From the NCBI GenBank assembly GCA_947846985.1, contig CANTUZ010000002.1:128178889-128242888 (forward strand): 64,000 nt of DNA, in the 5' to 3' direction. Positions 36,001 through 48,602 of the stretch are shown piece by piece. A program made the translations under genes and the position numbers. Positions within the stretch are counted from its first letter, which is position 1. Each line of letters starts with the position of its first letter. This stretch comes from Fratercula arctica. Its lineage: Eukaryota > Chordata > Aves > Charadriiformes > Alcidae. The notes under the pieces were generated by a model. The model saw nothing but the letters and a program-made list of their open reading frames with translations, did no database searches and was not told the DNA's origin.

Positions 36001-39000
36001 TGCACTATTTCTGTAGTGTTCCTAGTTGGCTCTAAAAGATGCCCAGATAAAAGAACCAAAAGCTCTAATAGACGTCTGTTGAATTTGAAATTCCCTGACG
36101 TGCATTCCTTTTCTACTCATTCTAAAATCTATAGCTATTTACTTCTAGCTGCTTCCGAAAGTTAGCTTCAGTGTCTGATGCTGATAAAACATATAAAATC
36201 ATTCTTGTAAATTAGAAATACTAGAATCTGGCAGCTTGCTCCATAAGGAATTATATTGCACAGACATGCATCCATCTGTTCCCTGATGTGTCTTTAAAAA
36301 TGGGCAATGCCACAAAAGCTAAATCCTGAATGAAGCAATTCAAAAGCGCTGCACTTTCTGGTTCCTGGAGCCAGAAGAAATGAGAGTCATACTGCAGCAC
36401 AGGCTCAGCTGGGTAGCAGAACTGCTCTGGTGGAGCCTTTTGCAGCCCTGTAGGAAGGATATGCTGCTGGCATGGGGTAATCTGTACCTTTATGTGCCCT
36501 TAGGTGTTGGCAATGAATTCAGACTGTGGGCTGAACCTGCAGTTTTACTCTAGCATTGAACTCTGAACTGTGTTATCCCTCATCACATCTGGAGACAGTC
36601 ATGCAATGTAACTCTTCATTTCCAGTACAAGCTTGACTTTATTTCCTGTCAAAGTGGTTGGCCAAGATCCCTTGATTTCAGTGGTAACATAGTTGACTAT
36701 ACAGATTAAAATCCTAGACTATCAAGATTTGATTTGCCTGTTGAATGTCCATCCGGTCATTGTGAGAGCATTGTGGGATGCAGGCTTTTTTGATAGGGGA
36801 GAAATGAAGAATAATTTACCCTGTTCTGAAGTTCTGATTTAAAATATGGTGGAAACACTGTATGTATTGTGTTCCTTGATCAGTGGCAGGGCTTGTTTTC
36901 TCATGCTATAGTAAACCATGCTAATTAAGAGCTTCTGATCTTTTTCCTAATGACTCTGAGAATTAGTTGCAAATCAATTAATTGGGAAAGAAGGTGGAAC
37001 GGAATGTGGTTTTTTTTGGCCTGGGCTGAATGTGGTTATTGACACAAGCTTTTAGCCCTACAGTTTATAGACTGAAGCACCCTTCCTGTGGCATCCCTTT
37101 GAGTACATCTGATTTTGCCTTTAAAAAAAAATTCAGCCAACTACTATACCTCAAATTCAGAGATAAATTAGTTATCTAACTCAAATGATAAAAAAAAAAA
37201 GAATAAGAGAAAAAAGAAAAAAGAAAAAGAATAAAAAAGACAAAAAAGGCAGGAACTGGTGATTTTTACGGGCAGATTGAATTATAGATAAACTCTTATT
37301 TTCACATGAAGTGAACAAAAGTATTGACGCTCAAAGGATTCTACTTGGACAATATTTGCAGATCTGTCTTGCTCAATGTGTCAACTGTATTGAAGTGACT
37401 CTCATTTCTGCAGCTTATATAAATGCTCTTTCTGGTAGCCAAAGTTTGGATGTTTTACCAGTCAGCTTAAAAACTGTATATCATAAACTTATATTAGTTA
37501 TAAATTATTTAAATTACTTATAAATGCCTATTAAAAACCTTTGTATACTTTGTTTTCATTTTAAAATACTTGGCTTGATTCTGAAGTAGCTTAAGGCCTT
37601 CATTAATTAAAGTGTTTTTCAATTATAGTGGATACAAAGACTGACTTTTGTAGCTGAAATTATAAAGTTTCAATCTATGAGATATTTTGATATAAAAACA
37701 TGAATAGGTATTCCCCGATGGTATGAGTATTAGTTATATGAGAAGTTATAATTTGAATTTAAAGTATACACGATTAATATTTTTATTCCTGCTTAATTAG
37801 AAATCAGTTCTATAAATGCTTATATATACGACTAAGTACGAATTCCTGTGGACCCACTTCTGCGTTCGAATTCAAGCATGTACAGAGTCTTTACAGGGTT
37901 TGGGAAAACAATCTGGCGGGTGTACATACATGCTTGTCTGTTGCTTTGGATTTCTTTTCTGACACAATTCCACAAGAGGGCAGTACACAGCAAGGGTAAC
38001 GGCAGATGCATTTTACTGCAGCTTTCTCCAAACATCACCCATTCAGAAAGAATAGGGAGGTTGGTCCCCATACCCGTCACATATGGTATTAAGAAAAAAA
38101 AAAAATCTTGAATCAAGTCTGCAAAAATTATGATGTTTAGTGTAATTTTAGGTGAATTTTTTCTTCTGCCACTGGAATCTGGTGTTATACTTGGTTCCTG
38201 TTTTTCACAACTACAAGTTCTGTGTATTTATTGAAAAGAGGAAGCCAGATGGATTTAGAAAATAATCATGATACTAAAGGTGCTGTGGCCATAATGGAAA
38301 AAACCAAATATAACGAAATATAACAAAAAGGCTTGAAATCGAATTAGGCAACTGAGAAGGGCCTGCAGTACGTACAGTTTTGTACTTGGGCAATGGCATT
38401 TTTGATATAGTCAAATTGTCTCATCCTATTAAAAAACTCATGAATTCAAATATTGTTGCAGTAGCTGGAACAACTGAACTATTTAAATCTGATTAGAATT
38501 TCTCATTTAGACCCAAAGGCTTGGTATGCTATGTTTCTGATGGCAGCATTTCATTAATCAGTGATTAAATCACCTGTGCTTCTGACAAAAGTACATTGGC
38601 TTTGCAATGTTGTGGTGATGAAAAGGATGCACCTGATGTACGATAAAAATTCAGAATACCTTTGTGATTGAACCATTTTAATTCTGAGTATTAATGGAGT
38701 GAAATTTGTCTTCCCTAATAGAAGTTGACTTTCTGAATATTACCTAGTTAATGAGCTAATGAAACTAAATGAAGACTTAAGCCAAACCAGCAAGTGGTCC
38801 TTTAAGCATTTTGCAGACATAACACAATTTTTTGTGTGCTCTGCTCACTTTTCTTTTCCCATGGTAGAAGGTGCCATACCTCATTTGTCACACACGGGGC
38901 TTGAAGTTTGCCTTCAGTGAAAACAGGTATGGAAAAGTTTCTATAGATTTCTATAGAACCGGAGGTTCTTAACCTTAGCCTTTCTGACAGCTTCTGTTGG

Positions 39001-41165
39001 TCCACTAACCATGGCGTGGCTGCCTTGTGCAGCAGGCAGTTTAACCTGGGGGCTGGTCTCCTGTCTGTAAGTGCCACAATAGGCATGACAACTGCATTAA
39101 GTGTCCAGTGTAGGGCAAGTCGCAACATGATCCTGGTTGTTTATATGTTCACTGCATAGAGGTAAGCAGTGTTTATTCTCTAGGGCTGCTTCTGGTGCAC
39201 CACAGTTTGAATATTAGCACAGAAGAGAGTGACTTGTGCAGGCAGGACATCAAATCCATCCTCCCCAGGGGCCAGGTACAGGGAGTTCCAGGTGCAGGAC
39301 TTCAGCCTTCCTTATTTTCAGACTTCGATTACTCTGTTAGAAGGTTTAATTTAACCTTGGATTTGAGCCGTGCTCAGCCATAACAGCAGCAGTGATAAAG
39401 ATCCTACATGTCTCAGCTTGCATATGGAGAAACAGCTCCGTTTCTTTCACTGCCTGTGGGGATGTGGTTTTGTGTGAGGTTGTTCACCTCCCTGCAGGGA
39501 TGGTGAACTTGCTTGCATCCTCTTCTGCTCCAGGATCCAGCCAAATGCATGTGTATATATGTGTGTGCTTGTGGATAAATACTCACCAAAGCACATACAG
39601 ACACACGTATATGCACACATTCATACAATGTCGTATTCCCTCTCTGTATTTTGTCTTGCATCTAGAAGTGAAGAAGGATGGGTGTTCAGCTGGAGGGGCT
39701 GTGAGCATGTGAAGTGTGCATGTGTGCAAACCCATGTTTGTGCATCACTGGGGTAACAGAGGTGAACGCAAGTAGAATTGACTGGTAGAAATAAAGAGAG
39801 TGTTCTGTTTGAGAAAGGAGTGAATGGAAAGGCTAGATACGAGTAAAAAGCCATAGGAAGTGTAACTGCTGAGTGCAACTGAACAAGTAGGTGGGGGAAA
39901 AATTTGCCGGGTGTTTCTGCAAATAGATTTACTTAATGCTAATTCATGCACGATGTATTTAATGGTACACAATTACAGGAAAGGAGAAGGGATGGTGGAA
40001 GAAGAATTCTTATTAGTGGTATGTGAGCTCCATAAGGAGACCTGCATGCTCTCTGCAATAGGACAGCAGCCGTGAGAGCTGGAACCTTCATGATGGGTAT
40101 GTTCAACTTGCGGAGAGAAATGTAAATCCCTTTCAGAAGTATATTGTTCATCTGTAGAAAATACAGCATCAGCCACACAAATGTTCTAGGGGAAACGGAC
40201 TGAAGGATGTGCATAGTGATCCTGACCAGAAGACCACTGTGCCTGGAGGAGTTCGTGACTCACAAAACAGCCAACCTGAGCAGGCCCAGGGCTGGTTTGT
40301 GCTGAGCTCCACATGCAGCTTTGCCTTCAGGCTGGTGCTCTGCTGCGGAAGTCCCTTGGCTTTGGAGTAGACTCAGCCAGCTCATTGCAAAAGGAGAGCC
40401 TGCAGGCAGCTCCCACTAGGTACAGGCGATTACGCCACCTGCGTGGCCTTGCCTTTACCTAAAAGCACAGCAGGAAGTTCTCATGCAAACATCCTTTCTG
40501 TTTGACAGTAGAAACAATGAGCACAGTTGTTTTCTTGCAATAAAATCCTATAATATCTCAAATGACCAAAATTCTATGGATGGGGTCTGCATGATGTGCT
40601 ACACATGGATCAGAGGCTCATTTGATGCCACACCACTTGGAGCAGCATCTAAAGGGACATAAGATTACCCTTGGTTTTTTCTCCTCATAGTGTTATCTCT
40701 AATAAATAGCATTTTAAATGATACCTTATGGAGTCAGAATGCCTTTGTTACTGGGATCGTAACAGACCAGCAGCTCTTGGTGCAAAACAAGGTGTCCAAT
40801 GAGAGACTGGCTGTATGTTATCTGGATTTTCTGAACCATATCCTTAGCCTCACCGAAATGAGTGCCAAAACTTATTGAGAAAGGGATGGCTGGACTCTCT
40901 GACAACTCTTTGGTGCTCTTATTATAGAATGATGTTGCTCCACAATGCTAGGTTCATTTTTTTCTTTTTTTTTTCACAGTTGGTGACAGACCTGAAGACA
41001 TAAATATTATAGCTCCTAGACATCATGAGCAGAGAAGGAAGTGTTTAGCTCCAGATCGCCTTTTTCAGTCATGAGAGGACTGCATAGGCCTTGAAGTTAT
41101 CACAAAACTGTGAATTGATCCTGTGAACTACTTTTGCAATTTTCCCCTTGAAATGGTCTCCTTTA
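33080..41165. other. Long intergenic stretch, no gene seen
   Basis: About 8 kb without a recognised gene, CR1 or LTR. It includes a pyrimidine-rich segment (about 33680-34390), a (TG)n patch near 34967-34987, a purine-rich low-complexity tract at 37190-37248 and TG/CA-rich patches near 39550-39610. Open frames are short and unrecognised. Confidence 0.5.
37190..37248. repeat. A-rich purine low-complexity tract
   Basis: A runs broken by single G residues (GAAAAAAG-type) continue for nearly 60 bases. The tract may be a relic of a poly-A tail or slippage. Confidence 0.8.
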
Positions 41166-41435
41166 ATAAGGACAAGATTCGGCCTCAAACTGAAAGAGGG
41201 TAGATTTAGATTGGATATCAGGAAGAAATTCTTTACAATGAGGGTGGTGAGGCACTGGAACAGGGAAGTTGCGGATGCCCCATCCCTGTAAGTGTTCAAG
41301 GCCAGGTTGGATGGGGCTTTGAGCAGCCTGGTCTAGTGGGAGGTGTCCCTGCCCATGGCAGGGGGGTGGGAACTAGATGACCTTTAAAGGTCCCTTCCAA
41401 CCCAAACCATTCTATGATTCTGTGTGATTCTGTGA
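41166..41435 (+). mobile_element. CR1 LINE 3' end fragment
   Basis: Plus-strand copy: AAACTGAAAGAGGGTAGATT, ATCAGGAAGAAATTCTTTAC, CCCATGGCAGGGGGGTGGG, GTCCCTTCCAACCCAAACCA and octamers to TGTGA at 41435. It shares the subfamily blocks of 29479-29828 and 54018-54843 but in the opposite orientation. Confidence 0.92.
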
Positions 41436-44400
41436 AATCTTTGACACTTAATTGAAATTGTGAAAGAATGGATGACCATATAAAAAAAAATACTAAGTTT
41501 TCCTTTGATTTTTTGGACCCAAAAGGTAACAGTAGTCTTGTAGCTGAGAATTTGACTTTTATAATTTATTTGAAGGTTTTTATATTAATAATTCTTGGTA
41601 ATTTTATATTTTCCTGATGTTCCAAGATTACAGTTTTAATTCACTTTAATCCGTGTATGAATAATTGATCAGTAGTTTTTATATGGTGTCAGTCCAGTAG
41701 AACTACCCAACGTACCAAGCTTTTTACGTGAAAGATGAGCAGTTCTGCCAACAGAAGATGATTAATCAAAAGAAATTGTAAATTATGTATGACACACTTC
41801 TTTTTCATTTTCCTAAGTAACTATGCAAGTGACAGTAAGTGACATTTTTATCATTAAAGTAGAAATAAGTTAATATAAGAAGTCCTGATGAAAATCGAAT
41901 AAAAATAAAAGTGCAAGTAGGATATTGTATTGTTTGATACATGTAGTTTAAGCTACAGACTATTGATAGAAATCATTCTCCTAATCATTATTGGCAGCAC
42001 ACATAGAACGGATGGAACATGTTCCAGAAGAAAAAAAAAAATTTTCTGAGTCATTCGTATTTGAAGTGAGTAAAGAAATTAGTATCTGGGGGTGAATGTG
42101 TTGAGGTGGCAGTGTTGTTTTTATCATGGTTTCTATATGTGGAAGCAAGACGAAAGAACAGAAAAATAACCAGAGGAAATCAAGGCAGATCCCATGTTTG
42201 TAGAGTTGGGAGCAAGGACAGGAGCGGAGTGAGACCACAGCCTCATGATGCCATACTCTTCATAACTGTTGCATCCATGACTAACAAGGCTATCATGAAG
42301 CAATGATTGAAGAAAAAGAGAATATATTTTATTACGCTAGCTGATATGTCTGGGGAAAGTAAATAATCTTTTTTATTTAGGCACACTGAGATTTTTCTAG
42401 CTATCTTGTACTGTGGTGAAAGAAACAGCACCTCTAGCTAAAAACATCAAAACTTAATTACAGCAGTGAAGTACTAAGTCCACTCACTTCTAGGTACAGA
42501 GTAATGTAAGTGAGGAACTTTACCTAGAGACTTGTACTAAATGGTGCACAGAAGTTTTGTTTTGTTTTGTTTTGTTTTTCCCAAGGAGGACAACCCTTCC
42601 CTTCAGGTTTATAACAAAAATCATTCCTATAGCAGCCATGTGTGAAAGGGTGATTTTTATCTCCTGTATGGAGCTATGCAGATATCTGTGTGTGCCTTTC
42701 TGGACATCAGGAATATAGCTTTCTGTTGCTGGCTCTGGAAGTGAATAGTGTTATAAAACTGCACGACAAATCAAACTCTGCCTGTTATTTTAGTGGTTCA
42801 TGATGTAAATTTGAACCCTTTTCACCTGAGGTAAAAGATGTTGGATTGAAAGAAGTACTGAAGTCATAGATCTATGACTCAGGTGACACAGTATCATATG
42901 GCTACAGATGCATGTAATGGCTATCAAGTACCTGAGTTTGCTAGTGCTGGTAGATGGAGCACAGTCTGGAGCTTTAAGTCTTATTGGATAAGCTCTGACT
43001 ATTTTGTTGGTGTAACGGGTGAATGACAGTTATGGGATGAATGAATCCTTGCCTCAAAATAAAGATGTGAAGGTAAAAAAAGTTCTTAATGTGGTTAGCA
43101 AAGAACTTGGTGAATACATTGCGTTCTTTGTGTTTATAGATAGGCACGATAGTTGGTTAGTTGGGTAATATTGTTCTTAAAAGCACAAACCCCCCCGAGT
43201 TCTCCTTTTGATGTCAGGGGGTAGTAATTCAGCACATGGAAAAATAGCCTACTTGGTGAGATACGAATCTGCGTTGTTTCGTAACTTTCCAGGACTTCAT
43301 TTCAGAATTCTAAGAAAGTAGTTCAAAGGAAAAAGATTGATAAAAACTTAGGATCAAACAGAGAATAGAATGCCACCCTTTGCCAAGAAGTGTTAATTTT
43401 ACTGTTCTTGTAAACAGTCTTAAGAGTGGGGAGACTAACTTGAAAGTATGCAAAAATGAACTAATTTGCCATATTGTTTCTCCTTCCTTGGCACCTTTGA
43501 AATAATTAAAGGGTACATGTTGAAAAGAATGATTAAAAGGTATTAAACACAGTGAACACCTACAATTATTAAAAATGAGTTTTGTTGTAGGTTGCTTGGC
43601 CTTCCATTTTCATTGGTTTCTTTTCATTCCTTGGAGTTTTCTTTCTTTTTCTTGAGCTATTTTACAAAAGCTGACTTTTTGAAGGCATACATATATAAGA
43701 CTTATACTGCTATTTTCTCTTACTTGCAATTTTAAGTGGGAAAAAACAAATCTAACTAATAAAATGCTTATAAGATATAGGGTAATCAAAACTACCAGAG
43801 AATGATATCATTTGCTCTTTCATTAGTGATGGAGATACTTGCCAGCCCTCCACTCAATCTTTTTAGACTTTCCACATGATAAATACTATCTTGACTTTTT
43901 TCCTTGAGATGCCGTACTGGAAAACATATATTGAAATGTTTTTGAATGCTTTCGGAGTTAGCAGTATGTCTTTGCTTTGCATAAGAACACAATTAGCTGC
44001 CTGAGCTATACAGTCAGAAAAATATCTGACTGTAAATTAATTGTTTTGAACATATGTCTTATTCTGTTACTAATTATGTATCTGCTGAACTTTACTGATG
44101 TGAGTAGTACTTTTTAAAATCAGCGGTGCTACTGTTTGAGGTAGAGATAAAACTGTATGGATGCCCGAAGTCAGAGCATTAGTCTCCAGGTGTTCTCTGA
44201 ATCGAAGGCAACACAGGGCAGTTTAAAACCATGGAAAAAGAAGTTGATTCCTCCAGCTTAGTCTGAAAGCACATTTCAAAAGACAATGTTGCATGACATA
44301 ACAGTATAATATCTGAACAGTCAAGAGCTAGTAAGATGGCCTCTGCAGATTAAAGTTTTGGGAAAAACTTAATATTTAACTAAATCTCTGAGGTTTTTGA

Positions 44401-44501
44401 AACTTAAGAATGCCCTTGAACTATATAAGTACAATTTGGAATTTTGCCATCAGTGGATACACTGGACAATAAAAAAAAAAATAAAATGAGATATGGTGAA
44501 A
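41436..44501. other. Intergenic, no gene seen
   Basis: AT-rich DNA with a (TTTTG)n tract at 42555-42579 and a 9-bp-stem hairpin at 44010-44033 (ACAGTCAGA / TCTGACTGT). No gene or known repeat was recognised. Confidence 0.5.
42555..42579. repeat. (TTTTG)n microsatellite
   Basis: Four perfect TTTTG units followed by a degenerate fifth. Confidence 0.85.
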
Positions 44502-45118
44502 TGTGTTTTGGTGGATTGACCCTGGCTGGCAGGCAAGCCCCCTCCCCAGTCACTCGTTTACTTTCCCCCACAGCGAGACGGGGGAGAAAGAATGGCAAAG
44601 GCGAGAAAAAGATTCATGTGTTGAGATAAAGCCAATTTAATAAGTGAGGGGGGGGGGAAAGAGGAAAAGAAAACAAGCGATGCAAAAGCATTCACTCATC
44701 ACACAGACTGATGCCCAGCCAGTCTCTGAGCAACACCTACCTCGGAAAAACTCCCCTGAGTTTTGTGGCTGAGCATGACATTATCTTGACATTAGGGGGG
44801 TTGGACTAGATGACCTTTAAAGGTCCCTTCCAACCCAAACTATTCTGTGATTCTATCTGATAAGGAATATCTTTTTGCTCAGTTGGGGTCAGCTGTCCCG
44901 ACTCTGTCCCCTCTCGGCCTCCTGCCGACCCCCAGAGCCTGCTTGCTGAGGGGCAGAGTGAGAAACAGGGAAAGCCTTGACGTTCTGCAAGCACTGCTCT
45001 GCTCAGCAATAGCGCAAGCATTGCTTTGTTATCAACACTTTTTTGGTCACCAATGTAAAACACAGCACCATACAGGCTGCTATGATGAAAATTAACTCCA
45101 TCCAAGCCAGACCCAGTG
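44502..45118 (-). mobile_element. Solo LTR of an avian endogenous retrovirus, interrupted by a CR1 tail
   Basis: Read on the minus strand, it has the avian LTR order: GGATGGAGTTAATTTTCATC, GGTGCTGTGTTTTACATTGG, AGTGTTGATAACAAAG, CAGAGCAGTGCTTGCAG, GGGACAGCTGACCCCAACTG, ATGTCATGCTCAGCCACAAA, a C-run, a polyadenylation-like TTATTAAATTGGCTTTATCT segment, and an end near GGTCAATCCACC. The unit is broken at 44793-44857 by a CR1 terminus. No gag, pol or env sequence flanks it, so it is a solo LTR. Family identity is recalled, not searched. Borders are good to within about 10 bp. Confidence 0.72.
44793..44857 (+). mobile_element. CR1 3' terminus nested in the LTR
   Basis: GGGGTTGGACTAGATGACCT, AAAGGTCCCTTCCAACCC and ATTCTGTGATTCTATC form a typical plus-strand CR1 end only about 65 bp long. 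It sits between LTR sequences that are contiguous in the remembered LTR consensus. The CR1 insertion is therefore younger than the LTR. Confidence 0.85.
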
Positions 45119-46310
45119 TAAAAGCTGACAGAGCTGTCAACACTGCGGCTCACGTGCATTTCCATGCTTAAGAAGGACTCTATGGCCTAGCTATTTAAAA
45201 AGAAAATAAATGAGAGAAGAAGATGGGAGCTCATGCTTTTATTTTGCATTTACATTGAAAACTTGACTATTATCTGTAATGAAGAGTGTGGACTCAGAGA
45301 CTTAATTCAAGATCACAGATAAAAATCCATACTCTCTAGTGAATATGGAAGAAAATGGCAAATTATATTGGGGCAGTTTTAATTTCTTATCTGTGTGTTG
45401 GTTCTTACTTGCTCTTCAGCTGTTGACGCTATCAATTTGTGTTCACACACAACTCGGAGAGGTTGTTTTTTGTCAGAAAATGTCAAAAAAATGCTTATTT
45501 GTTATTTAGGCATTTAAAATGTTTTAGTCATCAGTTTGGAAATATAACCAAAACAAATACATTTTTAGAATAGATGGTTCATTTCCCAGACTAGACAGCA
45601 CTGGAGGATCTATAAATACACTGAATTTGTCTGTTCCTCTACTGGGAAATCAAATAATGTTAATATACATGTACATGTTGAAGAGCTGTGATGATTGATA
45701 TCTAAAATGTTGTGGGTTAAGTTCCTACACTGTGTAAATCAGTCTGGAAGCTATGAAAAATGCGAACAAACAGCACCTGATACATAGCTAATGACCAGAG
45801 AGAGGCACCATCACCACTTCACTTGTTTTTAGTACTTAAGATGCTCTTAAATGTTATTCTGCCCTAATTACTGTTGCTACGACAATATTACAATATTGGC
45901 AGTGGATCGTCGACATTTAAGACATATTTTCCAGTGGCATATCAATGAGCTCTTGTTCCCTCAGCTGTGTTCCACAAAATGACTCAACTTGTTCTGTGAT
46001 TTACTCAAATGTTCCTCATGAACATTTTTCATAGTTCTCATATATTTTTAGTTTTGTGAACTGTGCTGGTGATCACGACAACTGTTTCTGCTTCAGAGTT
46101 ACTCTTTTGTCACTCTCTGGTGCCACATTAGGATCGCTGAGCTTCTGATTTTTTCCAGACATTTTTTGCACACAAGGGAGTCATATTTAAATCTTTCAAT
46201 AAGCATAAAAATAATTGCATTATCAGAAGTGCTGTTTGCCAGGACGAAAAAAAAGACATATAGTGATGCAATGGTACTCAGTTAGAGAAAATAATTCCTC
46301 TGCTCTCCAC
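45119..46310. other. Intergenic, no gene seen
   Basis: AT-rich DNA without recognised genes or repeats. Confidence 0.5.
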
Positions 46311-46506
46311 CATATGAAAACTTCTTTACCGTGAGGGTGACTGAGCACCGGCACACATTGCCCAGGGAGGTGGGGGAGTCTCCGCCTTTGAAGATAATCA
46401 AAAGCTGTCTGGACAAGGTCCTGGCCAACCAGTTCTAGGTGTCCCTGCTTGAGTGGAGGTGGGTGGACCAGATTCTTCCCACTTCAGTCATTATGTGATT
46501 TTGTGA
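46311..46506 (+). mobile_element. CR1 LINE 3' end fragment
   Basis: CATATGAAAACTTCTTTACC, GTGAGGGTGACTGAGCACCG, TGCCCAGGGAGGTGGGGGAG, then a decayed terminus CATTATGTGATTTTGTGA. Diverged plus-strand copy. Confidence 0.88.
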
Positions 46507-47819
46507 AAGAGAATTTATTTCCCTCCACACACAACCCGAATCCAAACCAAACAAAAAACTCCATCAAAATGAAATCAAGTGTATTTAGCATAACTCGGTG
46601 ATAATATAGGCCATACTTTTATAACGTTACAATATAGACCAATTTATATAGTTTTAAATTACATAACACTGTTCAGTCCTGGAGTTGAATTTTGCTTCTC
46701 CCCTAGAAATATCCTCAGGATATGTAAATGTGAGTTACATAGGTAAAATGCATGGCCAAATCTCTGGAACCCTAAGATGACTGTGAAAATTTATCTTGAT
46801 AATGCCTTAAAACCCCCCAAATTATTGATCTTAATAAATACTCTATGGTTATGCTCTCACAAGGTATATATTGTCATTTCTTCTGTCCTGAACGCAGTGA
46901 CTCTAAACACTTAGAGAAATGCTTAAGATTTAACTTCAGTGATGCTAACTAAATATTCAAGGTTGTATTTAATACTTACTGTATTTAGGAAAGTACTTAC
47001 ACATATGGTGATGGGTGGATGAAAGATATACAGCTAACTTAAAGCACTCTCGTTGACTTCACTGTGCTTGGAAGAAGGGTTGTGTGACTGGGTCCCTACT
47101 GACTTCAAAGAATCATGGTTGGGTAGATTATACAAGTATTGATTTAGAAGTTGTATGTTTCTTTCTTTAGTATGATTTGAGGGGTTTTTTATCTTTTTTT
47201 GGAATAAGTATTTTAAATAAAAACTGAGATCTGGAGGATGAGCTGTGTCTGTATTGAGTGATACTCCTGTTTTCTCCCATTTTCTGTGCATGGGAACAGC
47301 AGTAGTATGCAGGATAGCTGTAGTGCAGCACTTAAGGGAAAAATCTTCATTTGACAAGTAGCACATTTGCCTTTGTTTATAAAAACAAGGTACAATTACA
47401 TTTTTAGAATGGGAAATTGTTTCCATTTCTAGCAGATGTATGAGTAGCAGGGGAAGAAACAATTATGACGAAAAGAAAAGTACTTTCTGGAAGATGAAAT
47501 ATGGTTAACAGCGAAACAGAGTTTTCAGGTAAAACTAGGCTGGGTGAAGGGTGATAAAGAAAAAGAAATTCTCACTTCCAAAGCAAAAAAAACTCTGGCA
47601 GAGAAGCAGTCATAATGAACCGTTCAACCCAAGCAGTCTTTCCCATGTTGTTCATTACTTTAAGCTCCTAAACAGTTTCTCCGTTAATTGCTGTGATCTG
47701 GACTAATGTTGTTAAACACACACAGATAACTTAGGGCAGAATTAAAAGACAGAAGCGATTGCTTTTCAAGAAAACATGCACCTGCACATGAAAACCACAT
47801 TGCAGTATTTTCACTAACA
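46507..47819. other. Intergenic, no gene seen
   Basis: AT-rich DNA. A minus-strand 142-codon open frame (47034-47462) shows no recognisable domain and I do not treat it as a gene. Confidence 0.45.
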
Positions 47820-47852
47820 TACTATCAAAACATCACTAACGTTTTGATAGTA
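47820..47852. repeat. Hairpin, 12-bp perfect stem
   Basis: TACTATCAAAAC and GTTTTGATAGTA are exact reverse complements separated by nine bases. TCACTAAC occurs just before the left arm and again inside the loop. It sits next to the left edge of GC-rich repeat copy B. Confidence 0.85.
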
Positions 47853-47869
47853 CAGGTACAAAAATACAG

Positions 47870-48352
47870 AAGACAATGGAGACAGGTCCAGTGGTCACCA
47901 GACAGGGCCACGGTGATGGGCATGGGCTGGGGCCAGGCTGGGACATCAGCCTGCAGCTGGGGTCAGATCAGGCCTAGAGAGGGGAACCATGGTCAGACGT
48001 GGCTGGGCAGAGCTGTGGGGCTGGGGCTGGGCTGAGTCTGGGACGGGACATCAGCCCATGGCAAGGACCAGCTTGATGGGGCCCGTGGCTGGGCAGGGCT
48101 GTGGGGACCTGGAGACCGGTCCTGCTGCAGCATCGTTGGCGCAGGGGCTGATGGCTCTTGGGGACTGATATGGCCTCCTGGGCCATGGGCAGGCTGAGGG
48201 GAGCCCCGGGGAGCTGACATGGGGTCCTGAGCTGTGGGCAGGGTGGGTGAGCCCTGGGGAATTGAAATGGTCTCCTGGACCATGAGCAGGATGGGGGGAG
48301 TTCGGGGAGGCAGGGCAAGGCAGGTAAGTGCCTTCTGGGCCCTGACAAAGCA
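47870..48352 (-). repeat. GC-rich unclassified dispersed repeat, copy B
   Basis: On the minus strand it begins TGTCAGGGCCC (near 48346), as does copy A at 14886, and shares the core at 48055-48142. It is longer than copy A because it contains about three tandem units of 48 bp (48161-48303), each beginning GGGGA, followed by a TGATATGG or TGACATGG-like block and CTCCTGG. A long GC-driven open frame crosses it. The family is unknown to me, and the left border is uncertain. Confidence 0.6.
48161..48303. repeat. 48-bp tandem repeat, three degenerate units
   Basis: Units start at 48161, 48208 and 48256. They align through GGGGA-CTGA/TTGA-ATGG, TCCTGG or TCCTGA, and a GGGCAGG or GAGCAGG block. They are diverged by roughly a quarter of positions by eye. 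Confidence 0.65.
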
Positions 48353-48487
48353 CATATATCTCTGTACTCATACTTGACAGAAAATTTATCTGTTTTAATA
48401 CTCTTAACCTGAAGTTGCTGCCTGTGAATTTCTGAAGTTTTAAGTGGCGAAGTCGGGTCATTGTTATGAGCTTTACAAAGGCAATCG

Positions 48488-48602
48488 CACAGAATCACAG
48501 AACAGCTGAGGTGGGGTGGGACCTCTGGAGGTCCTCGGGTCCACCCCCGCTGCCTGGATAGGGCCACCCAGAGCCAGCTGCCCAGGACCGTGTCCAAACA
48601 TC
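48488..48602 (-). mobile_element. CR1 LINE 3' end fragment
   Basis: CACAGAATCACAGAACAGCT, GGTGGGACCTCTGGAGGTC, GAGCCAGCTGCCCAGGACCG. Short minus-strand copy of the subfamily also present at 50398-50812. Confidence 0.88.

Noticed and set aside
47034..47462. 142-codon minus-strand frame in AT-rich DNA
   Set aside because: No domain, no splice support and ordinary composition; treated as a chance frame.
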